Shown here one piece after another: positions 21,345 through 33,374 of a stretch of 64,000 nucleotides of DNA. The DNA is from Trichobilharzia regenti (Eukaryota; Platyhelminthes; Trematoda; Strigeidida; Schistosomatidae), in contig OX235268.1 in assembly GCA_944472135.2 (NCBI GenBank), forward strand, positions 6,516,589-6,580,588. The letters are read 5' to 3'. The notes beneath the pieces are model-generated. The model was not told where the DNA came from. It was given only the letters and a program-made list of their open reading frames with translations, and made no database searches. Made by a program: the position numbers and the translations under genes. Positions within the stretch are counted from its first letter, which is position 1. Each line of letters begins with the position of its first letter.

Positions 21345-21760
21345 ATTTTTGTAGGGATCTTGTTTGATTGGTTGGAGGATTTCAGCATGAGCTGACATCG
21401 GTTACAGAACCATTGGAAAACCTGGGAGTACTGCACAATCGTTTCGTCCTAGCTCGGGACTCTTCATCAGCACGCACCCACCTGGGTTCGAATCCAAGAC
21501 TTTATTGTTACAAGGTGAGCTCGTATACCATTCAGCCACTGAGATCCTATTCAGTGGTCAGTGCATGAATTCTAACTTCTCTCAACTAGTGAACTAGCAC
21601 GACATCCAACAAAAGTTATAGGAGGGACATCCATCCACACACTTGACTGGATGAACCTAACTGGTCACAACTTCTCAATAGCGCTTCAGAGAACTCCGTC
21701 GTGTAGCAAGTCACTAGCGAGCATCAGAGATTCATTTTCAACAGTTGGTTTGTAAGGATT
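21345..21760 (-). mobile_element. SINE-2 copy
   Basis: Minus-strand head with A-box region TGGCTGAATGG and a perfect-looking B box GGATTCGAACCC, then the ribozyme module at 21428-21473 and the 3' end ATGCTGAAATCCTCCAACC. Same orientation as the copy on its left. Confidence 0.78.
21428..21473 (-). ncRNA. Hammerhead motif in SINE-2, degraded
   Basis: Helix I GTGCTG/CAGTAC pairs with one wobble; stem II is GTCC/GGAC; GAAAC is present. The core reads ATGAAGA (C3 to A), and the cleavage triplet is GTG, not allowed by the NUH rule. Confidence 0.55.
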
Positions 21761-21832
21761 AGTTTTGTTTTTTATGAGTGGATCATGGATTGATATTGTA
21801 AAACAAAAGGAAACTAATTCTTACAAACCAAC
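21744..21832. repeat. Foldback of SINE-2 3' tails
   Basis: TTGGTTTGTAAGGATTAGTTT on the left pairs with AAACTAATTCTTACAAACCAA on the right, around a loop of about 45 bp. The same tail word is found in the foldback at 42569-42846. Confidence 0.75.
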
Positions 21833-21839
21833 TATAGAA

Positions 21840-22589
21840 AATGTATTTTACCAATTCTGTTTGGGATGAATTACAGTCTAAGTATTTATTAGAATGTGTC
21901 AGTTCCCTATAAATGTTAGTATCTAACCACCCAGCGTCTCGTTTTCGTTTTCACTTTACAGTCTGGCCTAGTCAACTCATTCTGTTCGCCTTCTAACTTA
22001 GAAATGAATTTCGCTAATAACTGCTTAATTAGTCTTTTATATAAAAGCAGACAAATAACTTGGCACATGACCAAGCTCTTATCTACAATAATTTTACTAC
22101 TTTGATGAGAACAGTCTGTCAAAACTTAATTAAATCCCACACAAATTTTGACAGTCTATGATTAGATAGGCGGATTAACAAAGGTAATATTCGACTGCAC
22201 AGTTCACTTTGTTAAGTAAAATAGATGTGGAGGCAGATAAAAGTTATGTGGCATGGAAAACGACGACAATTTATCATGTAATCATGTGATTTTGTTGAAG
22301 AAAAACGACAATTGCACATGAATAGTTGCCCACAATCATTGTCATGCAAGTATGACAAAAAATACTCGGCATTTGTACTTTTGAAGCTTGTATTTCGCTA
22401 GAGACAGCTTAAGATGTTTATAAAAGTCATGATCGGGTGAGTTCATCGTCGAATTTATGAAGATTATTCCCCATCTCAATTTGGTAAAGGTTCGAATAAA
22501 GCTAAATACAGCTCACTACTATATGAAGAAGGTTGACTCTAACAAAACCTTTTGATTTATCGTATTTCACCTAACCTTTCACATAGTCT
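21840..22589. other. No recognised feature
   Basis: No gene or known repeat recognised; short open frames look accidental. Confidence 0.4.
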
Positions 22590-23075
22590 ATGAGAAAGAT
22601 TTTCACATACAGCAGAAGCAACCAAACTTCGTCTGAGCAATCCAAATCTGTGCGTTCTAAAAAGAAACTTGTACAGCCCCTACTTGTCAGCTTTCGCCTC
22701 CAGACTTTAGAGTTTGCGTTGAATTATAAATGAATCATCCGCAAAGTCCATATCATTTAGGGTCCTAACATCAGTTCAACATATTCCTGATTTCTCACTC
22801 CCACACAAAGTGGGCCACATAATTCACTCCATCATATCCAGGATTATCATCTTGGGTGACAGTAGGCGGCGGCCTGGCTTTACTCCTCTCTGTATTTCAA
22901 ATGACTAGCTAAGTTTTCCATTGTGAATCACGTTTTGAGTGGTATTGAATGAGGTTGATAAGGATTCAGGTCACCCCGTAGTTAAGAAAGTTGATTCCAA
23001 ATCTCTTCACGGTCAACGCAGTCGAAGGCCTTCACCAACTTGATGAAGTTGACGTGGAGATTTATCTGTCATCGC
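22590..23075 (-). mobile_element. RTE-1 RT fragment
   Basis: The minus strand keeps the order KAFDCVDRE-like near 23010-23040, the VIHNGKL region near 22910-22935, the RQGCLL-equivalent near 22860-22890, and an LNDMDFADDSFI-like catalytic region near 22725-22765. Heavily decayed. Confidence 0.6.
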
Positions 23076-23549
23076 ATATTAAGAAAACAAAAAAGCACAA
23101 ATAGCATAAGTAAAAATTACAACAGAAATACACAACTCTCATGAATTATAAAAGCCTAACTAGCCAATACCAACGAATCTACTTATTCCAACTGATTTTA
23201 GCTTCCTCTCAACTAAAATTATTTTAGGCACATCAATAATTTTCCTAATTGCATTGAAGATATGCATCTATTGTCAATTTTTGCGTCATTTAGTTATCAA
23301 TGTGTGGTCATTTAATCTAACTAAGCGCATACTACTAATGTCCTTCTAATACACGTCGAAGGAAATCTGCATTCATGCATACAGTGCAGAAAAACACGTG
23401 ATTTTATCGAAATGACATCAAACTGCAATTCTCTCTGCCACTGTTGTACAAGGATAGATGTATAATACCTATTTATCTTCACTTTACAACACATTATGCT
23501 CGTTAACCCAGTCAAAAGTAGATAAACATTCTGCTCCGCGTGTGAACTA
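23076..23549. other. No recognised feature
   Basis: AT-rich; nothing identified. Confidence 0.4.
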
Positions 23550-25020
23550 CGATTGCACTTACCGATTCCACAGAACGAAAGAACCAGGCAGGCTTTAGAC
23601 CAGGAAGAGGGTATATTGATCATATCTTTACCCTTCGATAGATTTTCGAACATAGGGAAACTTACCGGCAACCTAAAGGCAGCATTCGATTCTGTCGACT
23701 GAGAGGTACTCTGGAGATGCTTGGCTGTAAACGGAATGCCAAGAAAATACATTGCATTGATCAAGGCACTCTACTCGAACTTATACAGCCCGGTGAGAGC
23801 TTACGGAGAGTTATCACCTGAAGTGGTGACAACTAGTTGTGTTCATCAGGGATGCTCGATCACTATTCCCATTTCCATGAAATTTCATCATAGATGTACT
23901 AATGGACTTAACCCCAAGTGACTTCACCGACTCAGGGATTGACTTGTTACCAGGGAATAATCTCGTGGATTTAGAATATCCAGATAGTGATATAGTTCTT
24001 CAAGGTGAAGATGCTGATAAAATGCAGAGTCTTCTGAACACCTTGAGCTGAGATCTGAAAATGTTTGGAATGCGATTCGCTCCCACTAAATGTAAGCTGC
24101 TGCTAAAGGACAGGACTGTACTGACTCCTTGCTTAGAAATAAGGAGTGAAGTGGTAGAGTACGTTGACCGCTTCACTTATTTGGGAAGTTGCATCAGCCA
24201 GTGACAAAAGGTTGATCGCTAACGAAATCTCAGCATGGATACAGAACGCTAGTTTGGCATATGGCAGTTAACGCCGTCTCTGGCATAGTAGACGTGATGT
24301 CCGGCTGGCTATCAACCAAAGGTCATGTGTACTGCTCAGTCCTTTTTTATGCCTCTGAGACCTGGCCATTGAAAGTGGAAGACATGAAAAGGCTAGCTAG
24401 TTGTCTTTGATCATAGGTGCCTGCATTCTATCTCCTGTGCTAAGTGGTGTGATATGATGAGCGGTATTGAGGTTATGCATCGACTGAGTCCTGGGTAAGG
24501 AGGAGAAATCAATCGACCAGGTTATGAAGTTACATCGACTGAGATGGTTAGGACATATGTTACATATGCCTAGTCATCGCCTTCCTTGACGATGGGCAAT
24601 GTGTTAGTTGACTGACATAGGGTATGCTGGATAAGAGCTAGTGGCGGTCAAACCAAAACATGTCACTAGTCAATGAAATCCGCAACAGTTAGTTTAAGCC
24701 ACGTATTAAGGAGCAGACTTCCTGGTTGGAGTCTTCGGGACGGTAAAAAAACCAATGAAGGCTGGAGACAGTTGGTGATATGGCTGGCTCAAAATCGTTC
24801 TCAATGGCCGGTGCAGAGGCATCCACTCCTTGTGACTTAGGATTTCCAATGAGACTATATTGTTCTTCGTTATTACTACTCCTTTGTCTCACACCTCTGT
24901 TTACTGTCTCTAGTATGCACGTCTTCTACTTTCTTCTCTTGCTTTGCGTGCTACAAGAAGGGAGTGTGGCGACTTGAACTGTTGCACATCGCTGCAAAGT
25001 TCTATGTCGAATACAGTTAG
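23550..25020 (+). pseudogene. RTE-2 (SR2-like) reverse transcriptase, decayed
   Basis: Frames in order: RQAGFRPGRGYIDHIFTLR, AAFDSVD, LWRCLAVNGMPRKYIALIKA, an HQGCS box replacing RQGC, a decayed catalytic region (VDLEYPDSDIVLQGEDADKM), APTKCKLLLKD, YVDRFTYLGSCIS, then LKLHRLRWLGHMLHMP near 24530-24570. This is the classic RTE order. Stops and frameshifts abound. The 3' UTR near 24810-25020 is shared with 20528-20758. It is a family distinct from RTE-1. Confidence 0.78.
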
Positions 25021-25059
25021 AGAGAATTCACCAGCAAGCGCATAGGAGGGACTGATAGG

Positions 25060-25640
25060 GGAGCGTCTCCTTGATTCCATAATCATATTCCTAAAATTCT
25101 CCGTCTGAAAGGCAGCAAAGTGTTCTCAAACAAAATTGCCAGACACCTAATTGACACAGGACTTATACTGGAAATTATTCAGGCTTTCAAAATAACCAAT
25201 GCACAAAGAAAAGTATGGCCACTTCGGTTAGCAGAAGCCATTGCTATAAAAGGATGTCGACGCAACCAATGCATACAAAAAGAGAGTGTCTGACTAATCT
25301 CTCACTACTTTGGTAATCATAGTTGTTTTGTACATTTGCATTTTTGGCCTTGTTCTGTAAATTAATATTCCACTCAACCTTCACATTTTGACTTTTACTC
25401 ACTGAATTGTACTCACTATTGAGTTTTCAAATCTACTAAATTATATTATTTTGTCGATTTTATAATTTTACTTCACCCCCAAACCTCGTGAACTCTCCTC
25501 TGTAATATGTATAAATTAACTCTGTCATTCTATCTTATATTTTGTCTTTAGTCCATCTTTGTTTCCAAGAGAAATCTGAATCCCATCCCTTTATCTAATT
25601 ACTATAAAAACAGTTACTCTTTTAACACTGAATAATTCGT
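25060..25640 (+). mobile_element. PLE 3' fragment (GIY-YIG C-terminus)
   Basis: The plus strand reads NKIARHLIDTGLILEIIQAF, then LRLAEAIAIKGCRRNQCIQ, the end of a PLE GIY-YIG domain; the AEAIAI and CIQKE blocks are typical. AT-rich 3' UTR follows. The motif-bearing front of the domain is missing. Confidence 0.65.
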
Positions 25641-25748
25641 CTACTTACATCCCCTCTTTGAAATTATGTTGCTTCACTTGACTTGATTTCATATTTCTGG
25701 TATGAATGATGAATCATTCCTAGTGCACATATTCGGTGTAGACTCGAT

Positions 25749-25905
25749 GAAAAAGTGGTCTAGTGGATAGCGCTTTGGCGTTTGAAACTATGGGCACTGG
25801 GTTCAAGCCTTAGCTGGAACATCATCATTCACTGTGGAATACAAGAACATTCCGATGACGACTCAATAATAGTAGGAAATGCGCATCAGATATATTTATG
25901 GACAG
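25749..25905 (+). mobile_element. SINE-1 fragment, plus strand
   Basis: GTGGTCTAGTGGATAGCGCT and ACTATGGGCACTGGGTTC match the tRNA-like head of the SINE at 7384. The ribozyme portion is degraded (GATGACGACTC, GGAAATGCGCATC). Confidence 0.7.
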
Positions 25906-27070
25906 ATGGGAAAGTAATGCTCTTAATACATATAATCCTACTCCAAAAATGTAGTGGAGATATGTGGGTGACACTTTCCCAGTGGTAAAAACAGAACATA
26001 TCTCTGTCTAGCTTATTGATACATATAAACTCACTAGTAAAATCAGAAAATAAACAAAAAAAATTAGCTATGTTAGATCGCAAAATAAAACGAATAGAGG
26101 AATGTAAACTACACACTAGTGTTTATAGAAAACCAACGCATTCCGCTAATAGATATTTAGGCTTTAATTCATTTCATCCGTCATCTAACTGTTAAGGTAA
26201 GCTTACTTAAGTGTTTAACAAACCGAGCAGTAGCACTAAGTAGTACAAGAAAGGACGTAAATGATTAAATAAAACAGATAGATGAGGCGTTGGTATCAAA
26301 TAAATATCCTTTAAAATTCATTAGGAAGATCAGAAAAGGTCAAAAGCGAGGTAAAAATAGTGGTGAAACTAATAATGATAACATAAATAAGAGAGAATAT
26401 AAGTCATCCACTGTTATACCATATAAGCAGGAGACATCTGAAACCCTCCATATGCAGGATTTTTAATAAAGCATTAATTAGAGTGGTGGCATTTAAGCCT
26501 ACAAACTCACTCAGGGACAAGTTTTGTAGGTTACGGGACCCAGTTGACTCAATTAGACAAAATAATCTAATTTACAAAATACCTTGCAATGACTGTGAGT
26601 TAGGTCAACTACATAGGTCAAACCTGTAGATCGAACGGGGTTAGTCAGATTGTCGGAACATAAGAATTTAGCTAAGGTAAGAATGGCGGATCCCGAGAAG
26701 ATAAGTAATTTAGAAGAAACAACTCAGCAATTTGATTGCATGCATTAACACACAATCACACAATAGGATGGTGGAAGAGGGTTAAAATTCGAAAACGTAA
26801 TGTAGGTGGGTGGAGACAGAGGGGATTGATTACTGAATCCTTTTTCATCGACTCTATACCCAAAACATCCAATTTGAATGATTCATCTCTCATACGGGAA
26901 GTATGGAATATACTACTACCAGTTAGGTCAAGAGGTGAAAAATGATGGAATTATATCAACAAAGTTAGAAAGTTGTATGACCAGTGTCTTGATATGATTA
27001 TGAGCAGCAATAAAATTGTGCTTAAAATGTGGTCATCAGTAAATATTACCTGTATAACAAACACGTTGTG
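25906..27070 (+). mobile_element. Penelope-like element P3, RT palm to 3' end, decayed
   Basis: Begins inside the RT with a box decayed from YVDDTF to YVGDTFPVVKTEHIS (25945-26000), then LHTSVYRKPTHSANRYLGFN at about 26105-26170, a STVIPYKQ linker, and a GIY-YIG region with LSEHKNLAK near 26650-26680. The 3' end near 27000-27060 holds a GAGCA/TGCTT hairpin. Stops and frameshifts throughout. Related to but distinct from P2. Confidence 0.75.
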
Positions 27071-27734
27071 AGACTTTATTAAAATAAGTTTTACCCATAA
27101 TGGAATGTTTTCATTATGATATGATTCTTTGCAAAACTGAGTTCATTCGCTGGACGACTCATATTATTCCTAAATCCTTTACGTCACTTTGTTTATTTGA
27201 ATTACCCTTTATTTTCCCATATAAATTGACTTGACAAGTAAATGTGCCAAACATCAGACTATTCAAAATGCACTGCTCAAATACATGACACCGTTTTTGA
27301 AATAATCTCTGTTTTCTAACAACACTATCCAAATTTATAAAAGGGACTAAGTGCTTTACAATTTATTTTCCCTTTAAAACGTTTCTAAAATGTGTTCATT
27401 ATTAACTGTAATAATAATAATACTCCCGCAATTGTTTTTATCTTATAAGATATTTTAAGAAATAATTTTGCTTTTATCCCCTAATCGTCTTAAAAATTCT
27501 CCTTTCTCTTCAGTTTCATCTCATCTCAATTTTAGACCTTTTTATAAACCATCTTAGATGAATTAAAAAAGTTAATCAGGATTCATTACAGTTTACTCCT
27601 ACGCAATATGCTTAGGTGTAGATTACTGTCTGTCCACCTTCTCTAAGCGCTTTGAATTCATAACATAATCTACCTTCAAAAAATTCTAAATGATACTACT
27701 TATCAGTAATCTATTTGGTTATTGTAATTAAATT
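27071..27734. other. No recognised feature
   Basis: AT-rich sequence with no identifiable gene or repeat. Confidence 0.4.
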
Positions 27735-27749
27735 TTTAAGTGTTGGTTT

Positions 27750-28130
27750 GTAGGGATTTGATTGGTTTCAGGATTTCATCATGAGCTGAAATTAGTTAGA
27801 GAGCCACTGGAAAACCTGGGATTACTGGACACCTGTTTCGTCCTAGTTTGGTACTCTTCATCAGTACGCACCCACCGGGATTCGAACCCAGAACCTTCCG
27901 ATTACAAGGCGAGCTCGTATACCATTAAGCCACTGGGACCCGATCCAATGGTCCTTGAATTCTAACTTCTGCCAATTCACGACATAGCGCGACCGCTAGC
28001 CAATGTCTTCTGTGGCGAGTATTTGTCCTCACACCCAACCTGGTGCACCTTACTGGTCACTACGTCCCACTGGAACCCAGGTAACTACCTACCTGAATAG
28101 GGCCAGTCGCCAGTGAGCATCTCATTGGTA
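27750..28130 (-). mobile_element. SINE-2 copy with 15-bp target duplication
   Basis: A full-looking copy bounded by TTTAAGTGTTGGTTT at 27735-27749 and 28131-28145. On the minus strand it has a Pol III A-box region GGCTTAATGG and a perfect B box GGTTCGAATCC, then the hammerhead module and the 3' end. Length 381 bp. The target duplication is of the size left by LINE-type priming. Confidence 0.82.
27822..27867 (-). ncRNA. Hammerhead motif in SINE-2, core C3 to A
   Basis: Helix I GTACTG/CAGTAA pairs except at the outermost position; stem II GTACC/GGAC is partly mismatched; GAAAC and cleavage triplet GTC are intact. The core reads ATGAAGA in place of CTGANGA. Confidence 0.6.
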
Positions 28131-28145
28131 TTTAAGTGTTGGTTT

Positions 28146-28539
28146 TTTTCCTTAATGCAATGAAATTTTTTCAAGTCAAACTGTGAGGCGTAAATAATGC
28201 ACTGTGTCCAACGGACTCCAGTAAACCGTTGTCTGCCTTCCTCTTTAGCTGGCTGGAAGTCTTTTCAGAGGCTTTCACTACCTTCACACATGATCTCCTT
28301 TGTAGCACACTCGGACCCACGACTTAGTCATCATTTAGCATTTGTGCATGGCACATGGTCAATTACCGGTGACTTCAAAAACTTTTTATCCATTCTTATT
28401 TCTTCTAAACATTTGTTCAGCAAGTGGTTGTTAGTTGATTCGTTCACAGGGTCTTTTATTGATAATATGTAGCCTGCAAAGAAGGCATTTGTGACCTTTA
28501 CGAAGTCGACCACGTTTCTCGGCTATAGAAAAGAACGGA
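28146..28539. other. No firm feature
   Basis: No repeat recognised. A 60-codon minus-strand frame (28331-28513) has a VDFVKVTNAFF start faintly like an RT palm block but nothing else supports it. Confidence 0.3.
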
Positions 28540-28960
28540 CTGATTCTGTCTTCTCCACCTTCATATAAAGTCCCCATCTTTACTGGTTGCTTCTTCTGCC
28601 AATTACTTGATTTTCGCCTCTAGTTTAGGTAACATTTAACATAAATTGTCAAGGACGTTGAAAACTCCTAGAATCTTCTCATGAGTGCATGGTAGTCCTC
28701 TCTTCCTGCTCCCCATAGCCTAACAGATAATCCAGTCCAACAAAGTTAAAAAGCCTCGCCTAAATCCTGTCTTCACTTCAGACGCTTCTCTGAGTTATCC
28801 GTTGTGGATCACCTGACACATGCCACTGTCATATATACAGCCGTTGAATGAGTTTGATAAAGATTTAAGGCAAGGCATAGTGTTGAAGCAGTCTCTAAAT
28901 CTCTTACCGATCAACTCTGTAAAAGGCTTTTCTGAAGTCAATGAGGTTCTGGTAGAGAGT
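28540..28960 (-). mobile_element. RTE-1 RT fragment
   Basis: The minus strand retains the FRKAFTELI / IVIHNG / RQGC-equivalent order of the RT between 28700 and 28950, heavily mutated. The upstream RT block is found at 29690-30000. Confidence 0.6.
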
Positions 28961-29174
28961 TAGTAACGACAGAAGACAACGACCAACCAACAAATCATTT
29001 ATTTTGGAAATCAACAGATATTTATAGATTTTTATGTACATTATTATAGATTATTGTTAGCAAACAAACACACTCTTCTAATTGGTGGTTTCCAGCTGTG
29101 AATGTTAATCTTTCATCTCTTTGTAGCCGTTTCCTGAAGTGCAGATTATCTATCTGTGAATCGTATTTGCCTAC

Positions 29175-29350
29175 GCGTCGGTGGCACAGTGGTTAGGACG
29201 CTCGCTGACCATGCATATGGTCTGGGGTTCGATCTTCTTCCGACGCACACCCGATATCAATTGGTCGGCCTGCAAAATTTGGGCTACCGATATCACATGC
29301 CGAAAATTCCATACCTGCACCAAAGGTATTGTGTGGTCTCAAGCTATGAT
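29175..29350 (+). mobile_element. tRNA-derived SINE (SINE-3)
   Basis: The first 72 nt (29175-29246) look like a tRNA: a perfect 7-bp acceptor stem GCGTCGG/CCGACGC, an A box TGGCACAGTGGTTAGGAC, a GACCA/TGGTC anticodon-like stem and a B box GGTTCGATC. The anticodon loop has only 6 nt and the T stem is poor, so it is a tRNA-like promoter. About 100 bp of unrelated body and an A-rich end (AACAAAAAATAAAAATTG) follow, as in a SINE. Confidence 0.65.
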
Positions 29351-29689
29351 AAACAAAAAATAAAAATTGTTCTGTGATTGGTTGTTGAGTCAGTCTTTAT
29401 TCTTATTTTTCTCATGGCCAATATTGGGGACGTAAACATTGACGTACATTACTGTCTATCAATTTTGGCTAGGAGACAGCTCTCATCACAATTCGATGGA
29501 CATTTTATGCAATGTTCAATGATAATGCACACAATTGAGGTATGATTGCCAAGAATAGTTTGTCTTTCATGAATGCAGTTTCTTCTCGGCGGAGCTCTAC
29601 ACCCAATGCACCTTTTAATGTCTTCAGGATGGAGCAACTCAGCATTCTGCTCTGCGTAAACAACAGCATGATCACTTACCAGTTTTTGT
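29351..29689. other. No recognised feature
   Basis: Nothing identified; it separates two RTE-1 fragments of the same orientation. Confidence 0.35.
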
Positions 29690-30000
29690 AGTGGCCGAAG
29701 TTATCCTTCGTTGGTGGTTTCAAAAAGTAGTTTTTCTTCCAATCATTAGGTACATTTCACTCGTTGTAAACCCTTTCCAATGGTAGCGTCAGCATATTCG
29801 CTGAGGTATCTGTGCCTGTTTTCAGTGCCTCAGCTGAAATTTCATCTGACCCTGCTGCATTCGCAGACTTCAGTAGCTTCATCTCATTCCAGATTTGTCT
29901 TATCTTTAAAGTATTGCTATCCACTGGCACTTGTATGCATGGTGTCGGTGGTATCTTTAGACGAGTTGCAGGCGATAGCCGACTCAACTCTTCTAACTGA
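29690..30000 (-). mobile_element. RTE-1 RT N-terminal fragment
   Basis: The minus strand reads KSANAAGSDEISAEALKTGT and LPLERVYNE, then, across a stop, VPNDWKKNYFL near 29725-29760. This matches the GPDGIPAEAL start of RTE-1. It may belong to the same copy as 28540-28960, with the middle lost or displaced by the SINE-3 region. Confidence 0.68.
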
Positions 30001-31059
30001 ATTTATATTCTAAAAACGAAAATCCTTGCGGAGAGTTTCTTCTCGGCGATTCATTCATTCACTTAGCTGTACAGTCGCATTTATGTAAAATTATTTTGTG
30101 TATGCATGTGTGTACATTGGGATTGTCAAACAAAAAGATAAAAATTAATTGCGGCCATTGCTTACTTCATCAAAATGTTTCAAAAATGTTATGATTAAGC
30201 AGATTGTAACTATGGAAGGCGAAGATTGATAAGAACTGACAAGGGTTGCGTCATATAAACGACGCCTAGACAAATAGGCTGGTAATGAAAGAGCATGGAG
30301 GCTAATGTTCAAAATAAATTGTGTAATAGGTAGAAAGAGTAAATAAATGGTTGGTTAAGAAAATGATGTTGTTAAAAGTCATACAAACATTCAAAAAAGC
30401 CTTATTGACAAAGTAGCAAATCATGGAATTATACCCAAGGTAGAAGTAAGGCGGAGAAGTTTCTTCTATGCGCCTATATCAAGGTCTTCTATCCGGATGG
30501 CTAAAATCTCACACAGCAATTCAAAGTATACGGAAGCTGACCGTTTTCAACAGGAGGCTTCTTTTAACTTTATAGATGACTTTGAATGAATTCTATTACT
30601 ACCTATTGAGTGACCGGTGTTGACTATCTGTTCAATTATATCACTCCTTATTGATCCATTGTTACCTTTTCATAGACAAGCAGGATAATGTTCTAAGACT
30701 CTTTTGGTTAAAACACGCATTGAACTACTTTTTGAAAAAGGGATATATTTTGTTCTCAGTGCTTATATTACTGCTAGTCAACACATACAAGAAGTTGAGT
30801 AAGCGTAATACCGTTACGTAATAAAATGAATAGTTTAATGAGTGAGTTGTAATTAGGATGCACACAGTAACAGAGGAAAATGTGGAATTATGTAAGGGTT
30901 CTGAAAATTATAAATGTTATAAGAAGTTAGAAAGACAAAAACCAGGCAATAGAAGTCAACACGGTTGTTACCATGATAGTAGAAATTGGTTGGATGATTT
31001 TCTTTTGTATGCATAACTCTGATTTTCCCAACAGAATGGTTAAGGCATTTTAAACAAAA
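30001..31059. other. No recognised gene; weak PLE-like context
   Basis: No coding sequence recognised. The part near 30790-31010 resembles 43790-44040 in word order (AAATGTRGAATTA, then GACAAAAACC-like), which suggests an uncharacterised dispersed repeat. Confidence 0.35.
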
Positions 31060-31390
31060 TTATATTTGTAAAATCTCAGCGATATTGAAATGAGTAATTT
31101 CAACGTTTCGTTCGTCATCAATCTGGTCTGAACTTCTTCAGGGAAATTAATCGAAATTAACATAACAGAGGTTTATATATAAAAGGAACATCTCTTATTT
31201 TTAAAAACACTTTGTCCAAACATGAGTCATAAAACAGGCATCAACATGTACAATAAACAAAATTGTATGAGTTGTGATCAAAATTTGACCTCAGACTTAC
31301 AAGTATTGATCTACCTTTGTTAAACACTTTAAACACAGTGTGTATGTGTGTGGATAAACAGTTGTAAAACAATGTCTTAACGTCTCCATA
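31060..31390 (+). repeat. Dispersed repeat, second copy of the 16130 repeat
   Basis: See 16130-16445. It shares the same ordered blocks, about 330 bp. Confidence 0.5.
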
Positions 31391-32209
31391 AGTAGATATA
31401 GACAGTCAGGAACTTTGATAAAGTATTATTAGTTAGTGATACATATCCATTCTTATTTATTAATCAGGATTTCCCATGCGTCAGCTAACATCACACCTTC
31501 ATGTCTGTTCAAACTGTTAGTATCTAGAATTTTATGATTAGACGTATTTTCAAAATTATGGTGTTTACGATTAGAGTTTAGTTGAACAACCCCGTCAAAC
31601 TTATTACTATGTCTTCTTTCTGAAAATTGAGCTGCTTTATTCGACCTACTGAAGAGTTGTCAGGTGACTGGACAGCTACGAATTTAGGATACGCATGAAA
31701 ATGGTTAAGGAGTAAACATTACAAAAATGACGAAACCTTATTGCCTTTGACAGGCAAAGGTTATTCTCCACACTTTGTAGATCACTTTAAAGGAGGCATT
31801 CGTTGAAATGTACTAATAATTTAGGTCCTACTTGCCTGGCTTAACATGATTTTGTTGACAGGGACACGAGTTAATCAATATTGTTCAGAAGTTCCATTTA
31901 TGAAGTCGATCAACGTTTAAACAAAATACATACACACACAAAATTATTGGTCGGATACACTGTGAATTGAGTTAAACAATCAAGAAAAGAGAATTTGGTG
32001 ATGAGTAAAATGTGGTTAGTCTAACTAATGTCATAGAAAAAAAATGCGGTGGGGGGGAGGGCTGCAGACTAAAAGCAGAAGATTATGTAATCAACTGGGG
32101 CGAAAAGATTAGACGTTCGATTACTAAAACAAAGATAGAAAAATCACTGAATCTTTCTGAACACAAATCAGGGTCTAAGCATTAATAGAGATTGCGTTGA
32201 TTGATATTG
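31391..32209. other. No recognised feature
   Basis: Includes a short G run (GGTGGGGGGGAGGG at about 32049-32062). Nothing else noted. Confidence 0.4.
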
Positions 32210-32530
32210 TGTATTAATAATCTTGAAGGAATTTCAAAGTGCAAACCTCGTCACCAGTGTCAACAAGATGTCTGGAAATAAAACTCTGTTGTCAGTAAAA
32301 TTTATTTTGATAAAGTCTCATAATGTTAAACAGTTATATTTTTACTGATGACCACATTTCAACCACAATTTATTACTACTCACATTCATATCAAGACAAC
32401 ACTCACACAACTTTCTAACTTCGTTTAGATAATTCCATTAATTTCCATCGCTTGATTTGATGACTGGTAGTAGTATTTTTCATATTTCAGGTATGAGTGA
32501 TGAATCATTCCCATTTCATGTGTTGGGTGC
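32210..32530 (-). mobile_element. PLE P3 3' end, minus strand
   Basis: Matches the 3' end of the P3 copy at 26850-27070 in reverse orientation. It sits head to head with the plus-strand P3 piece starting at 32540, an inverted arrangement common for PLEs. Confidence 0.65.
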
Positions 32531-32539
32531 AGACGTTTT

Positions 32540-33065
32540 ATTCTTAATCAAGCAGGAATTACAGTGTTGGCGTTTAAGCCTGCAAATTCACACAAGGACA
32601 AGCTATGTAGGCTTAAGGACCCTGTAGACTGACCCAATTAGACAAAATAATATAATTTACAAAATACCCTGCAATGACTGTGAGTTATGCCAACTACATG
32701 GGCCAAACTAGTAGGTTAGGGTAGTCAGATTGTCTGAATATAGGAATTTAGCTAAGGTAACGATGGTTGACCTCGAGAAGATAAGTAATTTAGAAAGAAG
32801 CTCAGCAATTGCACTGCATCAATGAACACACACAACCACACAATGGGGTGAGAGAGGGTTGAAATTCTAAGAAGTATTATAGGTTGATGGAGAGAGATAG
32901 GAAGGCTGATTACTGAATCCTTGTTCATCGAATCAACGCTTAACGCGTACAATAGGAATGACTCATCACTCATACGAGAAACATGGAAACTACTACTACC
33001 AACCAAGTCCACCTATGAAAAACAATGGAATTATCTAAACGATGTTAGAAAGTTGTGTGAGTAAC
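32540..33065 (+). mobile_element. PLE P3 GIY-YIG fragment, plus strand
   Basis: Broken frames show the linker end (ACKPANSHKDKLCRL), the cysteine-rich IPCNDCELCQLHGPN start of the GIY-YIG region, then LSEYRNLAKVTMVD. Closely related to 26490-27000. Confidence 0.68.
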
Positions 33066-33082
33066 TTTCACCCACACAGGAG

Positions 33083-33367
33083 TTATACCCTACCACAGTG
33101 TACAAATTCTATTCTCATATTAATGGCAATAAAACTATTCAAAGCATTTGTTTCGATAGGATGTAAACTTTTTACTACATGATCAGACAATCGGCGGTAT
33201 GCCCTTCTCCTTGTTCTCCTCAAAATACACGCCAATTTGTACACACAATTAGATTTGGCGCGACAATAAACGGGAACCAATCTGGCCGCAGAATAGCTTC
33301 TGGCTGAAGACGTTTCCAGTATTCTGCGGATTATTCCTACAATACTAGATAGAATACCAGAGGTCAT
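33083..33367 (-). mobile_element. PLE GIY-YIG fragment of another family
   Basis: The minus-strand frame reads PVYCRAKSNCVYKLACI, then RRTRRRAYRRLSDHVVKSL: the GIY-YIG entry with a small deletion where the YIGRT core should be. It ends at the RTE-1 copy. Confidence 0.6.
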
Positions 33368-33374
33368 TTGGCAC

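Noticed and set aside
22100..23550. Small open frames as host exons
   Set aside because: No splice-like borders with supporting coding character; part of the region is RTE-1 RT on the minus strand.
29175..29246. Functional tRNA gene
   Set aside because: The anticodon loop has six bases, the T arm does not pair well, and a SINE body follows.
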